Made by a program: the position numbers and the translations under genes
Assembly: GCF_003284975.1 (NCBI RefSeq)
Contig: NZ_QMEU01000045.1
Coordinates: forward strand, 1-34,978
Direction of reading: 5' to 3'
Origin: Mycobacterium colombiense
Lineage (GTDB): Bacteria; Actinomycetota; Actinomycetes; Mycobacteriales; Mycobacteriaceae
DNA length: 34,978 bases
Shown here: one piece after another, positions 7,848-16,798 of the stretch
Numbering within the stretch: position 1 is the first letter of the stretch
How the letters are laid out: every line of letters begins with the position of its first letter
The notes under the pieces: generated by a model
Told to the model about the DNA's origin: nothing
Database searches by the model: none
What the model saw: only the letters and a program-made list of their open reading frames with translations

Positions 7848-8915
7848 CTACTCCGTGGCCTCGCGAATGTAGTCGCCGATCTGGCGCAGCGAGCGCATCG
7901 CCTCGGGAACCATGGGCGCGGCCAACTGGAAGTCGTGGACCTGTCCGGGCCACACCCGCAGCTCGGCGGGCACGCCCACCGCGGCGAGCCGGCTCGCCGC
8001 CAGGCGGGCGTCGTGCAGCAGCACCTCGGAGCCCGACACGTGGATCAGCGTGCGCGGCAGGCCCGGCTTGATGTGGTCCAGCGGCTCGTAGATCTCTTCG
8101 GGCTTCCCGTCGACGATGTTCTTCCCGGCCGCCGTCGCCACCAGCTCGGCGAGCGCATCGAACGCCCCGGCCGTGAACATGGCATCGGTCTCGATGTTGG
8201 GGTGGGCCTGCTTGGGTTCCTTGGCCAGCTGCAGCAGCGGCGAGATCGCTACCAGCGCCGCGGGATCCTCGCCCTCCTCCTGCAGGCGCTGGGCCAGGGT
8301 GAGCGCGAGGTATCCGCCGGCGGAGTCACCGGCCAGCACGATCTGGTCGGGCTGGTACCCGCGCCGGCGTAGCCATCGGTAGGCATCGTGGCAGTCGTCG
8401 AGCGCCATCCCGACCGAATTCTTCGGCAGCAGACGGTAATTGACCACCAGGATGGGTGAGTCGGCGAACTTGGACAGGGCTTCGACGAGCCGGCCGTGGG
8501 AGTTGGCCCCGCAGGTCAGAAACGCGCCGCCGTGCAAGTAGACGATCACGCGGCGGCTGCCGTCGGCGGGCAGCACCCCGGGCGCGCGGACCAGCTGCGC
8601 CGAGGCGTGGGGCAACTTGATGGTCTCGCGGACGGTGGCCGACGTGGGGATCAGCACCCGGGCCGTGAGGTCGATGAGACCCCAGGGCCATGGCAGGTTG
8701 GGGACGTGACTGCCGACGGACAGGATCGGCCGGATGGTCAGCCGTGAGGTGAGGTTGGCCAGTCGCGCGGCCACGCTGGGCCCGGACTCCAGGACCTCGA
8801 CGGGCGCGCCGTCGCTGATCGCGAACTTGCGCGCCTGCGCTCGGCGGGCCTTGAGGACGTCATGTGGCCGAGCGGTATTTGCCGACGACCCCGATTCCTT
8901 GCTAGGTGCGGTCAT
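7848..8915 (-). CDS. lipU: HSL-family alpha/beta-hydrolase LipU
   Basis: The protein has 355 residues using the ATG at 8915, which has AGGAAG about 8 bp upstream; a GTG nine bases earlier is possible but sits directly against that sequence. It is a hormone-sensitive-lipase-type carboxylesterase with the oxyanion motif HGG at 128-130, the nucleophile S198 in GDSAGG, an aspartate expected near residue 297 (GSEVLLHDAR region) and the base H327 in GQVHDF. Likely substrates are short-chain esters. No signal peptide is seen. The N-terminal 70 residues form an extra cap-like helical stretch. It is divergent from the GDSL esterase gene and its stop lies 51 bp from the cbs start, so it may lead the cbs-pra-metB run. 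Confidence 0.9.
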   Translation of the reverse strand: MTAPSKESGSSANTARPHDVLKARRAQARKFAISDGAPVEVLESGPSVAARLANLTSRLTIRPILSVGSHVPNLPWPWGLIDLTARVLIPTSATVRETIKLPHASAQLVRAPGVLPADGSRRVIVYLHGGAFLTCGANSHGRLVEALSKFADSPILVVNYRLLPKNSVGMALDDCHDAYRWLRRRGYQPDQIVLAGDSAGGYLALTLAQRLQEEGEDPAALVAISPLLQLAKEPKQAHPNIETDAMFTAGAFDALAELVATAAGKNIVDGKPEEIYEPLDHIKPGLPRTLIHVSGSEVLLHDARLAASRLAAVGVPAELRVWPGQVHDFQLAAPMVPEAMRSLRQIGDYIREATE

Positions 8916-9146
8916 GCTCAACACTTCCTACGCCGTTGTAGTGCGATACAGCATGTGACGAGGAGACCGAGCGTCTGGTTCAGCCGTTTGCCAAGGCGCT
9001 CAGCCATCCCTTGTCTTCAGCTTGACAGCGGTTGCTTAGTGCAACGTAGGAAATTGCTGATTTGATACCAGTTTTGGTTCGCCACCGTGATCGGTTCGTT
9101 TTCCAGCCGCCCGCGCGAACGTCGAAGCCGCTCTAAAATCGATTGC

Positions 9147-10121
9147 GTGACCATGCGGGTGCCACGCCGTTCGGCGATCGCCCTGGCCACAGCGGGCGCG
9201 CTGGCCTCAACAGGAACCGCCTACCTGGGGGCACGCAGTCTGTTGGTCGGCCAGGCCACTCACGCGCGCACGATCATTCCGAAGTCCTGGGACATCCCGC
9301 CCCGCGCGGACGGCGTGTACGAGCGCGGGGGCGGGCCGGTGCAGCGGTGGCACCGCGGCATGGCGGTCGACTCGCACCTGATGATCTTCGGCGACTCCAC
9401 CGCCGCCGGATACGGCTGCATGAGCGCCGACGAAGTGCCCGGGGTGCGGATCGCCCGGGGCCTGGCCGAGCAGACCGGCAAACGAATCCGGTTGAGCACC
9501 AAGGCGATTGTCGGGGCCACCTCCAAGGGGGTGTGCGGGCAGGTCGACGCTATGTTCGTGGCCGGCCCGCCGCCCGACATTGCCGTCATCATGGTCGGCG
9601 CCAACGACGTGACCGCGCTCAACGGCATCAGCCAGTCGGCGCAGCGGCTGGCGCTGACCGTCCGCAAGCTGCGCGCCCGCGGCGCCGTGGTGATCGTCGG
9701 CACCTGCCCGGACCTCGGATTCATCAGCGCCATTCCGCAGCCGCTGCGGTCGCTAGCGCACGAGCGTTGCCTGCAGCTGGCCCGCGCCCAGACCGCGGCG
9801 GTCCGGTCAGCCGGCGGCGTGCCGGTGCCGTTGGCGCAGCTGATGGCCCCGCAATTCCGTGCGACACCCGAAGCCATGTTCTCCGCCGACGGCTACCACC
9901 CGTCGGCACCCGCCTATGCGCTGGCGGCCGACGCGCTGCTGCTCGCCCTCTGCGACGCGCTGGGCGGGGAAGTCGAGCGTCCACCGCTGAGCCCGCCGGT
10001 GCCCGCCGCGGCACCGGTGCTCGGTCAGCGGCACACCCGCAGCAGTGTCATGTCGCGGCTGTGGCGGCGTCCGGCGACCGGACCTGCCCCGTCTTCGTGC
10101 CCCGAGGTCGGCAGCGACTAG
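9147..10121 (+). CDS. SGNH/GDSL-type esterase (Rv1075c-like)
   Basis: The protein has 324 residues from GTG 9147, or two fewer from ATG 9153; the choice is open. An N-terminal hydrophobic segment (about residues 10-30, after a basic start) looks like a signal or anchor. SGNH blocks are clear: GDSTAAGYG with nucleophile S84, the block III motif VGANDVT, and the C-terminal DGYHPS with D248 and H251, the typical Asp-x-x-His pair. The tail beyond about residue 275 is proline-rich and poorly conserved. The product is probably an exported or membrane-attached esterase. The M. tuberculosis homologue has, as I recall, been described as a GDSL esterase with the same Ser-Asp-His spacing. Confidence 0.88.
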   Translation: MTMRVPRRSAIALATAGALASTGTAYLGARSLLVGQATHARTIIPKSWDIPPRADGVYERGGGPVQRWHRGMAVDSHLMIFGDSTAAGYGCMSADEVPGVRIARGLAEQTGKRIRLSTKAIVGATSKGVCGQVDAMFVAGPPPDIAVIMVGANDVTALNGISQSAQRLALTVRKLRARGAVVIVGTCPDLGFISAIPQPLRSLAHERCLQLARAQTAAVRSAGGVPVPLAQLMAPQFRATPEAMFSADGYHPSAPAYALAADALLLALCDALGGEVERPPLSPPVPAAAPVLGQRHTRSSVMSRLWRRPATGPAPSSCPEVGSD

Positions 10122-10213
10122 ATTTGTTGTCGCCGGTCGGAGCGGACCCACCACCCGGTGCCAAGCGAGCCAGCCCCATCAGCGGGATCTGCAGGGATCT
10201 GAAGGGAACAACC

Positions 10214-11431
10214 ATGCCTGAAGCCGTCATTGTCTCAACCGCTCGCTCGCCGATCGGCCGCGCGATGAAGGGGTCGTTGGTCAACATGCGCCCCGACGAC
10301 CTGACCGTCCAGATCGTGCGCGCCGCGCTCGACAAGGTGCCCGCGCTGAACCCTCACCAGATCGACGACCTGATCCTGGGCTGCGGCCAGCCCGCCGGCG
10401 AATCCGGATACAACCTGGCGCGGGTCATCGCCGTCGAACTCGGCTACGACTTCCTGCCAGGCACCACCGTCAACCGATACTGCTCGTCGTCGCTGCAGAC
10501 CTCCCGGATGGCCTTTCACGCGATCAAGGCCGGCGAGGGCGACGCCTTCATCTCCGCGGGTGTGGAGACCGTGTCCCGCTTCGCCAAGGGCAGCGCCGAC
10601 TCCTGGCCGGACACCAAGAACGAGCTGTTCGGCGAGGCCCAGGAGCGGTCGGCCGCCGCGGCCGAGGGCGCCGACGAGTGGCACGACCCGCGCGCCGACG
10701 GCAACGTGCCCGACGTGTACATCGCGATGGGGCAGACGGCCGAAAACGTCGCGCTGCTGACCGGGATCAGCCGCGAAGACCAGGACCACTGGGGTGTGCG
10801 CAGTCAGAACCGCGCCGAGGAGGCGATCAAGAGCGGATTCTTCGAGCGGGAGATCACCCCGGTGATCCTGCCCGACGGCACCACGGTGAGCGTCGACGAC
10901 GGCCCCCGCCCCGGTACCACCTACGAGAAGATCAGCCAGCTCAAGCCCGTGTTCCGGCCCAACGGCACGGTGACCGCCGGTAACGCGTGCCCGCTCAACG
11001 ACGGCGCTGCCGCGGTGGTGATCACCAGCGACGCCAAGGCCAAGGAACTCGGCCTGACGCCGCTGGCGCGCATCGTGTCCACCGGGGTCAGCGGCCTGTC
11101 CCCGGAGATCATGGGCCTGGGCCCGATCGAGGCGACCAAGAAGGCGCTGGCGCGGGCCAACCTGTCGGTCAGCGACATCGACCTGTTCGAGATCAACGAG
11201 GCGTTCGCCGTCCAGGTGCTGGGTTCGGCTCGTGAGCTGGGCATCGACGAGGACAAGCTGAACGTGTCCGGTGGGGCGATCGCGCTGGGCCACCCGTTCG
11301 GCATGACCGGCGCACGCATCACCACCACGCTGCTCAACAACCTGCAGACGCACGACAAGACGTTCGGCCTGGAGACCATGTGCGTCGGCGGTGGCCAGGG
11401 CATGGCGATGGTGATCGAGCGGCTGAGCTAG
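10214..11431 (+). CDS. fadA3: acetyl-CoA acetyltransferase / beta-ketothiolase FadA3
   Basis: The protein has 405 residues and is a type I/II thiolase. The acyl-accepting cysteine is C90 in NRYCSSSLQ, the active-site histidine is H360 in GHPFGMTGAR and the second cysteine is C390 in CVGGGQG. The enzyme cleaves 3-ketoacyl-CoA to acetyl-CoA and a shortened acyl-CoA, the last step of beta-oxidation, in the cytoplasm. The ATG at 10214 is preceded by GGGAACAACC and agrees with the family start (MPEAVIVSTARSPIGRA). It lies 92 bp after the GDSL esterase gene and is followed by a strong bidirectional terminator. Length is equal to Rv1074c. The M. tuberculosis gene Rv1073 that I would expect next is not present. 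Confidence 0.95.
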   Translation: MPEAVIVSTARSPIGRAMKGSLVNMRPDDLTVQIVRAALDKVPALNPHQIDDLILGCGQPAGESGYNLARVIAVELGYDFLPGTTVNRYCSSSLQTSRMAFHAIKAGEGDAFISAGVETVSRFAKGSADSWPDTKNELFGEAQERSAAAAEGADEWHDPRADGNVPDVYIAMGQTAENVALLTGISREDQDHWGVRSQNRAEEAIKSGFFEREITPVILPDGTTVSVDDGPRPGTTYEKISQLKPVFRPNGTVTAGNACPLNDGAAAVVITSDAKAKELGLTPLARIVSTGVSGLSPEIMGLGPIEATKKALARANLSVSDIDLFEINEAFAVQVLGSARELGIDEDKLNVSGGAIALGHPFGMTGARITTTLLNNLQTHDKTFGLETMCVGGGQGMAMVIERLS

Positions 11432-11585
11432 CCGCTGCTCGTCGACTGGGCGCCCGGCGCCGCGAGTGTGAACCCTGGGCGACGCGTGTGAAGCCTGGGC
11501 GACGACACGCCGAGTAACCCCGCCGCCGCTGCACACTCAACGGCGGCACTGCACACGAAAGCGCTCGCACGCGGAAGCGTCCAAC

Positions 11586-11628
11586 ACGAAAAGACCGGCA
11601 CGCCAAGGGGGCGTGCCGGTCTTTTCGT
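11586..11628. terminator. strong bidirectional intrinsic terminator between fadA3 and Rv1072-like gene
   Basis: A perfect 19-bp inverted repeat has arms at 11586-11604 and 11610-11628 with a 5-nt loop. The stem core is GACCGGCACGCC paired with GGCGTGCCGGTC, flanked by an A-run on the left and the complementary T-run on the right, so it reads as a U-tailed hairpin on both strands. It serves the convergent fadA3 (plus) and Bax-inhibitor-like gene (minus, stop at 11638). Confidence 0.93.
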
Positions 11629-11637
11629 TGACGAGAG

Positions 11638-12489
11638 CTAGTCGTTCTGCAGATAACTCAGCAGTCGCAGGATCTCGATGTACAGCCACACCAGCGTCAC
11701 GGTCAGGCCCAGGGCGATGCCCCATGCCGCCTTCTCCGGCGCGCCGGCGCGGACCATCTGGTCGGCCGCATCGAAGTCGATCAGGAAGCTGAACGCCGCG
11801 ATCGCGATGCACACCAGCGAGAAGATGATGGCCACGGTGCCGCCGCTGCGCAGGCCGAGGCCGGTGCCGCCGTTGACGTGGAACATCGCCAACACGAAGT
11901 TGCCGAGCATCAGGGCCAGCACGCCGAACATCGCGGCCACCAGCATGCGGGTGAACTTGGGCGTCACCCGGATCGCGCCGGTCTTGTAGACGACGAGCAT
12001 GCCGAAGAACACCCCGAAGGTGCCCAGGACCGCCTCACCGATCAGCGCCCCCGCGTTGGCGTTGGACACCGAGAAGTTGGCGAAGACGAACGAGATCGCG
12101 CCCAGCACCAAGCCCTCGAGCACGGCGTAGCTCAAGACGATGCCCGGGTTGTCCTGCTTGCGGCCGAAGGTGGCCACCAGGACCAGGACCAGGCCGCCCA
12201 ACCCGCCGATCAGGGCCAGCGGCATGGCCAGCGCCACGTCGCGGGCGACCAGGAAGTAGGAGACCACGGCGGAGATCGCCAGCACGGCCAGCGTGATGCC
12301 GGTCTTGGTGACGACGTCGTCGATGGTCAGCGGACGCGAAGCTTTGGCCTCCTGGTACGGGGCCGCGTAGGGAGCCGCGTAAGGGTCGGCCCCATACCCC
12401 TGCATCGGGGGCGCGGCCGTGCCGAATTGTGCGTATCCGCCCCTCTGCTTAGGCAGCGAACGAAATACCGGGTTGCTTGTCTCCCGCAC
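11638..12489 (-). CDS. Bax inhibitor-1/YccA-family membrane protein (Rv1072-like)
   Basis: The protein has 283 residues from the GTG at 12489, with GAGAGGA about 8 bp upstream; the ATG-initiated longer frame would run into the region upstream without a ribosome site. A soluble N-terminus of about 60 residues contains Ala-Pro-Tyr repeats (ADPYAAPYAAPY). Seven hydrophobic helices follow between about residues 70 and 280, with the C-terminal DFDAADQMV and final half-helix typical of the actinobacterial BI-1 (TMBIM) branch. BI-1 proteins are pH-sensitive calcium-leak channels in characterised bacteria; activity here is inferred only by family. It is monocistronic, with the strong terminator 10 bp beyond its stop. 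Confidence 0.92.
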   Translation of the reverse strand: MRETSNPVFRSLPKQRGGYAQFGTAAPPMQGYGADPYAAPYAAPYQEAKASRPLTIDDVVTKTGITLAVLAISAVVSYFLVARDVALAMPLALIGGLGGLVLVLVATFGRKQDNPGIVLSYAVLEGLVLGAISFVFANFSVSNANAGALIGEAVLGTFGVFFGMLVVYKTGAIRVTPKFTRMLVAAMFGVLALMLGNFVLAMFHVNGGTGLGLRSGGTVAIIFSLVCIAIAAFSFLIDFDAADQMVRAGAPEKAAWGIALGLTVTLVWLYIEILRLLSYLQND

Positions 12490-12715
12490 CGTCGGATCCT
12501 CTCTAATTGGCTTCGAGCTGTGCGAACACAATCTCAACGATCGGCATCGTGCCCTGGTTCCCAGCGGACCTGGGCGTTTTCCGGTGTATTTCCGGCTGTA
12601 TATAGCCTCCGCCGTTGTCGTCGCGTTAAAGATAACCCTTACCCGCGGGTACTGCGCCGGTCGTGACGATCTAGATTTCTTCCTCGAGGCTGGACCGGTG
12701 TGAGGAGGCGAGGGC

Positions 12716-13753
12716 GTGACCGACGGATCCGATGAGGTGCTCACCGAAGTCGAGGGAAGCGTCGGCTTGATCACGCTCAACCGGCCCAAGGCGATCAACT
12801 CGCTGAACCAGCAGATGGTGGACGCGCTGACCGCCATCCTCACCGACTGGGCCGACGACGACGCGGTGCGCGCGGTGGTGCTCTCGGGCGCCGGTGAACG
12901 TGGGCTGTGCGCCGGCGGCGACGTGGTGTCCATCTATCACAGCGCGCGCAAGGACGGGGTCGAGGCGCGTCGCTTCTGGCGCGACGAGTATCTGCTCAAC
13001 GCCGCGATCGCGGGGTTCGCCAAGCCCTACGTGGCGTTGATGGACGGCATCGTGATGGGTGGCGGCGTGGGCGTCAGCGCACACGCGAACACCCGGGTGG
13101 TCACCGACACCTCCAAGATCGCCATGCCCGAGGTCGGCATCGGCTTCATCCCCGACGTCGGCGGGGTCTACCTGCTGTCGCGGGCGCCCGGCGGGCTGGG
13201 CCTGCACGCCGCGCTGACCGGGGCGCCGTTCTCCGGAGCCGACGCCATCGCGATGGGCTTCGCCGACCACTACGTCCCGCACGGCGACGTCGAGGCGTTC
13301 CGCCGCGCGGTGATCACGGACGGCGTGGAGCGCGCGCTGGACAAGTACACCGTCGAACCGCCGCCCAGCGAGATTGCCGCGCAACGTGATTGGATCGACG
13401 ACTGCTTCTCCGGCGACACGGTGGAAGACATCGTCGCCGCGCTTCGCGCGCACGGCGCCGGCCCGGCCGAGGACGCCGCCGACCTGATCGCCACCCGCTC
13501 CCCGATAGCGCTGTCGGTGACCCTGCAGGCGGTGCGGCGTGCGGCCGGCCTCGAAACGCTCAAAGACGTTCTGGTGCAGGACTATCGGGTGTCGTCGGCG
13601 TCGCTGCGCTCACACGATCTGGTGGAGGGCATCCGCGCACAGCTGATCGACAAAGATCGCAACCCGAAGTGGTCCCCGGCGGAGCTGTCCGCGGTCACCG
13701 CGGCCGACGTCGAGGCGTATTTCACCCCGGTCGACGACGACTTGAGTTTCTAG
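12716..13753 (+). CDS. echA9: 3-hydroxyisobutyryl-CoA hydrolase-type crotonase EchA9
   Basis: The protein has 345 residues from GTG 12716, with GAGGAGGCGAGGG just upstream. It is a crotonase-fold enzyme annotated as an enoyl-CoA hydratase in M. tuberculosis, but its features match 3-hydroxyisobutyryl-CoA hydrolase (valine catabolism): the GLCAGGDV oxyanion loop at 63-70, GGGVG at 115-119, E139 in MPEVGIGFIPD and D147 in PDVGG, and the longer C-terminus (345 against about 260 residues). The reaction expected is hydrolysis of 3-hydroxyisobutyryl-CoA to the free acid. It is followed after 13 bp by echA8, with which it is very likely co-transcribed. Confidence 0.93.
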   Translation: MTDGSDEVLTEVEGSVGLITLNRPKAINSLNQQMVDALTAILTDWADDDAVRAVVLSGAGERGLCAGGDVVSIYHSARKDGVEARRFWRDEYLLNAAIAGFAKPYVALMDGIVMGGGVGVSAHANTRVVTDTSKIAMPEVGIGFIPDVGGVYLLSRAPGGLGLHAALTGAPFSGADAIAMGFADHYVPHGDVEAFRRAVITDGVERALDKYTVEPPPSEIAAQRDWIDDCFSGDTVEDIVAALRAHGAGPAEDAADLIATRSPIALSVTLQAVRRAAGLETLKDVLVQDYRVSSASLRSHDLVEGIRAQLIDKDRNPKWSPAELSAVTAADVEAYFTPVDDDLSF

Positions 13754-13766
13754 AAAGGCGGTTTGG

Positions 13767-14549
13767 ATGACAGAGGCGATTTACGAGACCATCCTCGTCG
13801 AACGCGACGACCGCGTCGGCATCATCACCCTGAATCGGCCGAAGGCCCTCAACGCGCTCAACACCCAGGTGATGATCGAAGTAACCAGCGCGGCAGCGGA
13901 TTTCGACGCCGATCCCGGTATCGGGGCGATCATCATCACCGGCTCGGCCAAGGCGTTCGCCGCCGGCGCCGACATCAAGGAGATGGCCGAGCTGTCCTTC
14001 GCCGACGCCTTCGGCGCCGACTTCTTCGCCCCGTGGAGCAAGCTCGCCGCCATCCGCACCCCCACCATCGCCGCGGTCGCCGGCCACGCGCTGGGCGGTG
14101 GCTGTGAGCTCGCCATGATGTGCGACGTGCTGATCGCCGCCGACACAGCGAAATTCGGCCAGCCCGAGATCAAACTCGGTGTGCTGCCGGGCATGGGCGG
14201 CTCGCAGCGGCTGACCCGCGCCATCGGCAAGGCCAAGGCCATGGACCTTATCCTGACCGGCCGCACCATCGGCGCCGAAGAAGCCGAACGCAGCGGTCTG
14301 GTGTCGCGGGTGGTGCCGGCCGACGACCTGCTGACCGAGGCCAAGGCCGTCGCGACCACCATCTCGCAGATGTCGCGGTCGGCTGCCAGGATGGCCAAGG
14401 AGGCCGTCAACCGCGCGTTCGAGTCGACGCTGGCCGAAGGACTTCTCTACGAGCGCAGGCTCTTTCACTCAACATTCGCGACGCAGGATCAGTCAGAAGG
14501 GATGGCGGCCTTCGTCGAGAAGCGCCCGCCGAACTTCACCCACCGCTAG
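13767..14549 (+). CDS. echA8: enoyl-CoA hydratase EchA8
   Basis: The protein has 260 residues and is a canonical crotonase. Both catalytic glutamates are present: E114 in GGGCELAMMCD and E134 in GQPEIKLGVLPG. The oxyanion loop AAGADIKEM is at 65-73. The enzyme hydrates trans-2-enoyl-CoA to 3-hydroxyacyl-CoA in beta-oxidation, in the cytoplasm. It starts 13 bp after echA9 with AAAGGCGG upstream, and the next gene begins 9 bp after its stop, so the three genes form one operon. Length is close to Rv1070c (about 257). Confidence 0.95.
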   Translation: MTEAIYETILVERDDRVGIITLNRPKALNALNTQVMIEVTSAAADFDADPGIGAIIITGSAKAFAAGADIKEMAELSFADAFGADFFAPWSKLAAIRTPTIAAVAGHALGGGCELAMMCDVLIAADTAKFGQPEIKLGVLPGMGGSQRLTRAIGKAKAMDLILTGRTIGAEEAERSGLVSRVVPADDLLTEAKAVATTISQMSRSAARMAKEAVNRAFESTLAEGLLYERRLFHSTFATQDQSEGMAAFVEKRPPNFTHR

Positions 14550-14558
14550 GACGCGTAC

Positions 14559-16349
14559 ATGAGCGAACGGGTTTCCGCGACCAACACCGAGGCAGCTCAC
14601 CTCCCGACCGACGACGTCGAGGAGTCCGCGGGAGCCGAGCCGGACGCCGCGCCGGCACCGGTGGCCGCACCGCGATTCGGTCGCGCCGCTCCCACCCTAC
14701 CGTGGACCGAAAAGCCCTGGTGGGTACGGCATTACACGTTCACCGGAACCACGGTGGGCCTGGTCTTCATCTGGCTTTCGCTCACACCGTCGCTGCTGCC
14801 GCGCGGCCCACTGTTCCAGGGTCTGGTCAGCGGGCTCTCCGGCGCGATCGGTTATGGCCTGGGCGTATTCGTGGTCTGGCTGGTGCGCTTCATGCGCGAA
14901 AAGGATCACAGCCCGGCGCCGCCGGGCTGGGCGTGGAAGGTGCTGATCCCGATCGGCGTGGTGGGCCAGGTCCTCATGGCGATCTGGTTCCACGTGTGGC
15001 AGGACGACGTGCGCGACCTGATGGGCGTGGCGCATCTTCAGTGGTACGACTACCCGCTGGCCGGGGTGCTGTCGCTGGTGGTGCTGTTTGCGGTGGTCGA
15101 GCTGGGCCAATTCACCCGCTGGCTGGTCAGGGTCTTGGTCGACCAGGTTGACCGGTTCGCACCGTTTCGGCTCTCGGCCACCATCGTGGTCGTCACGCTG
15201 GTGGTCCTGAGCATCACTCTGCTCAACGGCGTGGTGCTCAAGTTCGCCATGCGGACCATGAACCACACCTTCGCCTCGGCCAACGAGGAGATGAATCCCG
15301 ACACCGCTCCCCCGAAGACCCCGCTGCGATCCGGCGGTCCGCAGTCCCTGGTGTCCTGGGAGTCGTTGGGCCGCGAGGGTCGCATCTTCGTCGAGGGCGG
15401 CCCAACGGTCGAGCAGCTCGCCTCCTTCAACGGAGCCCCGGCCATCGAGCCCATCCGCGCCTACGCCGGACTGGACTCGTCGAAGGGCATCACGGCCGCC
15501 GCCGAGCTGGCGGCGCAGGAGCTGGCGCGCACCGGCGGATTGCGGCGCGCCGTGGTCGCGGTGGGCACCACCACCGGCACCGGCTGGATCAACGAGGCGG
15601 AAGCCTCGGCGCTGGAATACATGTACAACGGCAACACCGCGATCGTGAGCATGCAGTACTCCTTCCTGCCGAGCTGGTTGTCGTTCCTGGTGGACAAGGA
15701 GAACGCCCGGCACGCCGGGCAGGCTCTGTTCGAGGCCGTCGACAAGCTGATCCGCCAGCTGCCCGAAGCCCAGCGGCCCAAGCTCGTGGTGTTCGGCGAG
15801 AGCCTGGGATCGTTCGGCGGCGAGGCGCCGTTCTTGAGCCTGAACAACGTGCTGGCGCGCACCGACGGGGCGTTGTTCAGCGGGCCGACCTTCAAGAACA
15901 CCATCTGGACCGATCTGACGTCGACCCGTGACGGCGGGTCGCCGGAGTGGTTGCCGATCTACCAGGACGGGAAGTACGTCCGATTCGTCGCTCGCGCAAG
16001 GAATTTGACGCGTCCCGACGCGCCGTGGGACCACCCGCGGGTGGTGTACCTGCAGCACGCGTCGGATCCCATCGCCTGGTGGACGCCCGACCTGTTGTTC
16101 AGCAAGCCCGACTGGCTGAACGAACCGCGTGGCTATGACGTGCTGCCGCAGACCCGCTGGATTCCGGTCGTGACCTTCCTCCAGGTGTCGGCCGACATGG
16201 CCGTGGCGGTGGATGTCCCCGATGGCCATGGCCACCGCTACGTCGCCGACGTCGCCGACGGCTGGGCCGCCGTGCTGTCACCGCCCGGCTGGACGCCGGA
16301 CAAAACCGCGAAATTGCGCCCGCTGCTGCACTCGGACGAGACGGCCTAA
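14559..16349 (+). CDS. membrane-bound alpha/beta-hydrolase (Rv1069c-like)
   Basis: The protein has 596 residues. A proline/alanine/glutamate-rich cytoplasmic leader (about 1-60) is followed by five hydrophobic segments between about 65 and 240, then a soluble alpha/beta-hydrolase domain (about 260-590). The nucleophile elbow is GESLGS with S415; the LSVP-like and HASDPIAWW segments near residues 500-515 probably carry the acid residue, and the DGHGHRYV segment near 550-557 offers the histidine. This matches the actinobacterial pair of N- and C-terminal domains annotated as alpha/beta-hydrolase family (DUF2319-type). Substrate unknown; an ester or lipid substrate at the membrane is an inference. 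It ends 11 bp from the convergent rhodanese gene. Confidence 0.9.
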   Translation: MSERVSATNTEAAHLPTDDVEESAGAEPDAAPAPVAAPRFGRAAPTLPWTEKPWWVRHYTFTGTTVGLVFIWLSLTPSLLPRGPLFQGLVSGLSGAIGYGLGVFVVWLVRFMREKDHSPAPPGWAWKVLIPIGVVGQVLMAIWFHVWQDDVRDLMGVAHLQWYDYPLAGVLSLVVLFAVVELGQFTRWLVRVLVDQVDRFAPFRLSATIVVVTLVVLSITLLNGVVLKFAMRTMNHTFASANEEMNPDTAPPKTPLRSGGPQSLVSWESLGREGRIFVEGGPTVEQLASFNGAPAIEPIRAYAGLDSSKGITAAAELAAQELARTGGLRRAVVAVGTTTGTGWINEAEASALEYMYNGNTAIVSMQYSFLPSWLSFLVDKENARHAGQALFEAVDKLIRQLPEAQRPKLVVFGESLGSFGGEAPFLSLNNVLARTDGALFSGPTFKNTIWTDLTSTRDGGSPEWLPIYQDGKYVRFVARARNLTRPDAPWDHPRVVYLQHASDPIAWWTPDLLFSKPDWLNEPRGYDVLPQTRWIPVVTFLQVSADMAVAVDVPDGHGHRYVADVADGWAAVLSPPGWTPDKTAKLRPLLHSDETA

Positions 16350-16360
16350 GGCGAGACGAT

Positions 16361-16798
16361 CTAGAGCCAGCGGCGGGCGGTCGACCCGGTGTCCGCGAAC
16401 ACCGGATCGACCCGGCCCCCCGCCAGCTCGCTCAGCACGCCGGCGCCGGCCAGCGCGTGATAGCCCCCGATGACGTCGGTGGCGCGGTGCAGGCCGATGT
16501 CCAGCAGCGCGGCCGCGGCCAGGCTGGACGTGTAGCCCTCCGAACACAGGATCACCCATTCGACGTCGTCGCCGACGGCCTCGGGCAGCCTGGCCTCGCT
16601 GGTGGGATCGCAGCGCCACTCCAGCACGTTGCGTTCGATCACCAGGGCCCCGGGCACCTCGCCCTCGCGAAACCGCTGGGCCTGCGGCCGGATGTCGACC
16701 AGCACCGCGCCGCGGCGCACCGCGTCGGGCACTTCCACGGCGGGCAGCCGGCGAAACCGGCGCCGGGCTGATCTCAGGACGACGTCGATGCGGCTCAT
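16361..16798 (-). CDS. rhodanese-like sulfurtransferase (Rv1066-like)
   Basis: The protein has 145 residues from ATG 16798 and consists of one rhodanese domain. The motif LVDIRPQAQRFREGEVPGA (residues 33-51) is the CH2-type start, and the active-site loop is CSEGYTS with C85. Persulfide formation on this cysteine is the expected chemistry. The start codon overlaps the stop of the cysteine dioxygenase gene as ATGA, so the two are translationally coupled. The pairing suggests a role in handling sulfur from cysteine oxidation (3-mercaptopyruvate, sulfite or persulfides), which is an inference from context. Confidence 0.9.
   Translation of the reverse strand: MSRIDVVLRSARRRFRRLPAVEVPDAVRRGAVLVDIRPQAQRFREGEVPGALVIERNVLEWRCDPTSEARLPEAVGDDVEWVILCSEGYTSSLAAAALLDIGLHRATDVIGGYHALAGAGVLSELAGGRVDPVFADTGSTARRWL

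Noticed and set aside
5661..8372. Plus-strand open frame of 903 codons
   Set aside because: It runs antisense through pra, cbs and part of lipU, all of which have family motifs on the minus strand; composition is low-complexity Arg/His/Gly.
14697..16235. Minus-strand open frame of 512 codons
   Set aside because: It is antisense to the membrane alpha/beta-hydrolase gene, which has membrane helices and the GESLGS motif. The antisense product has no features.
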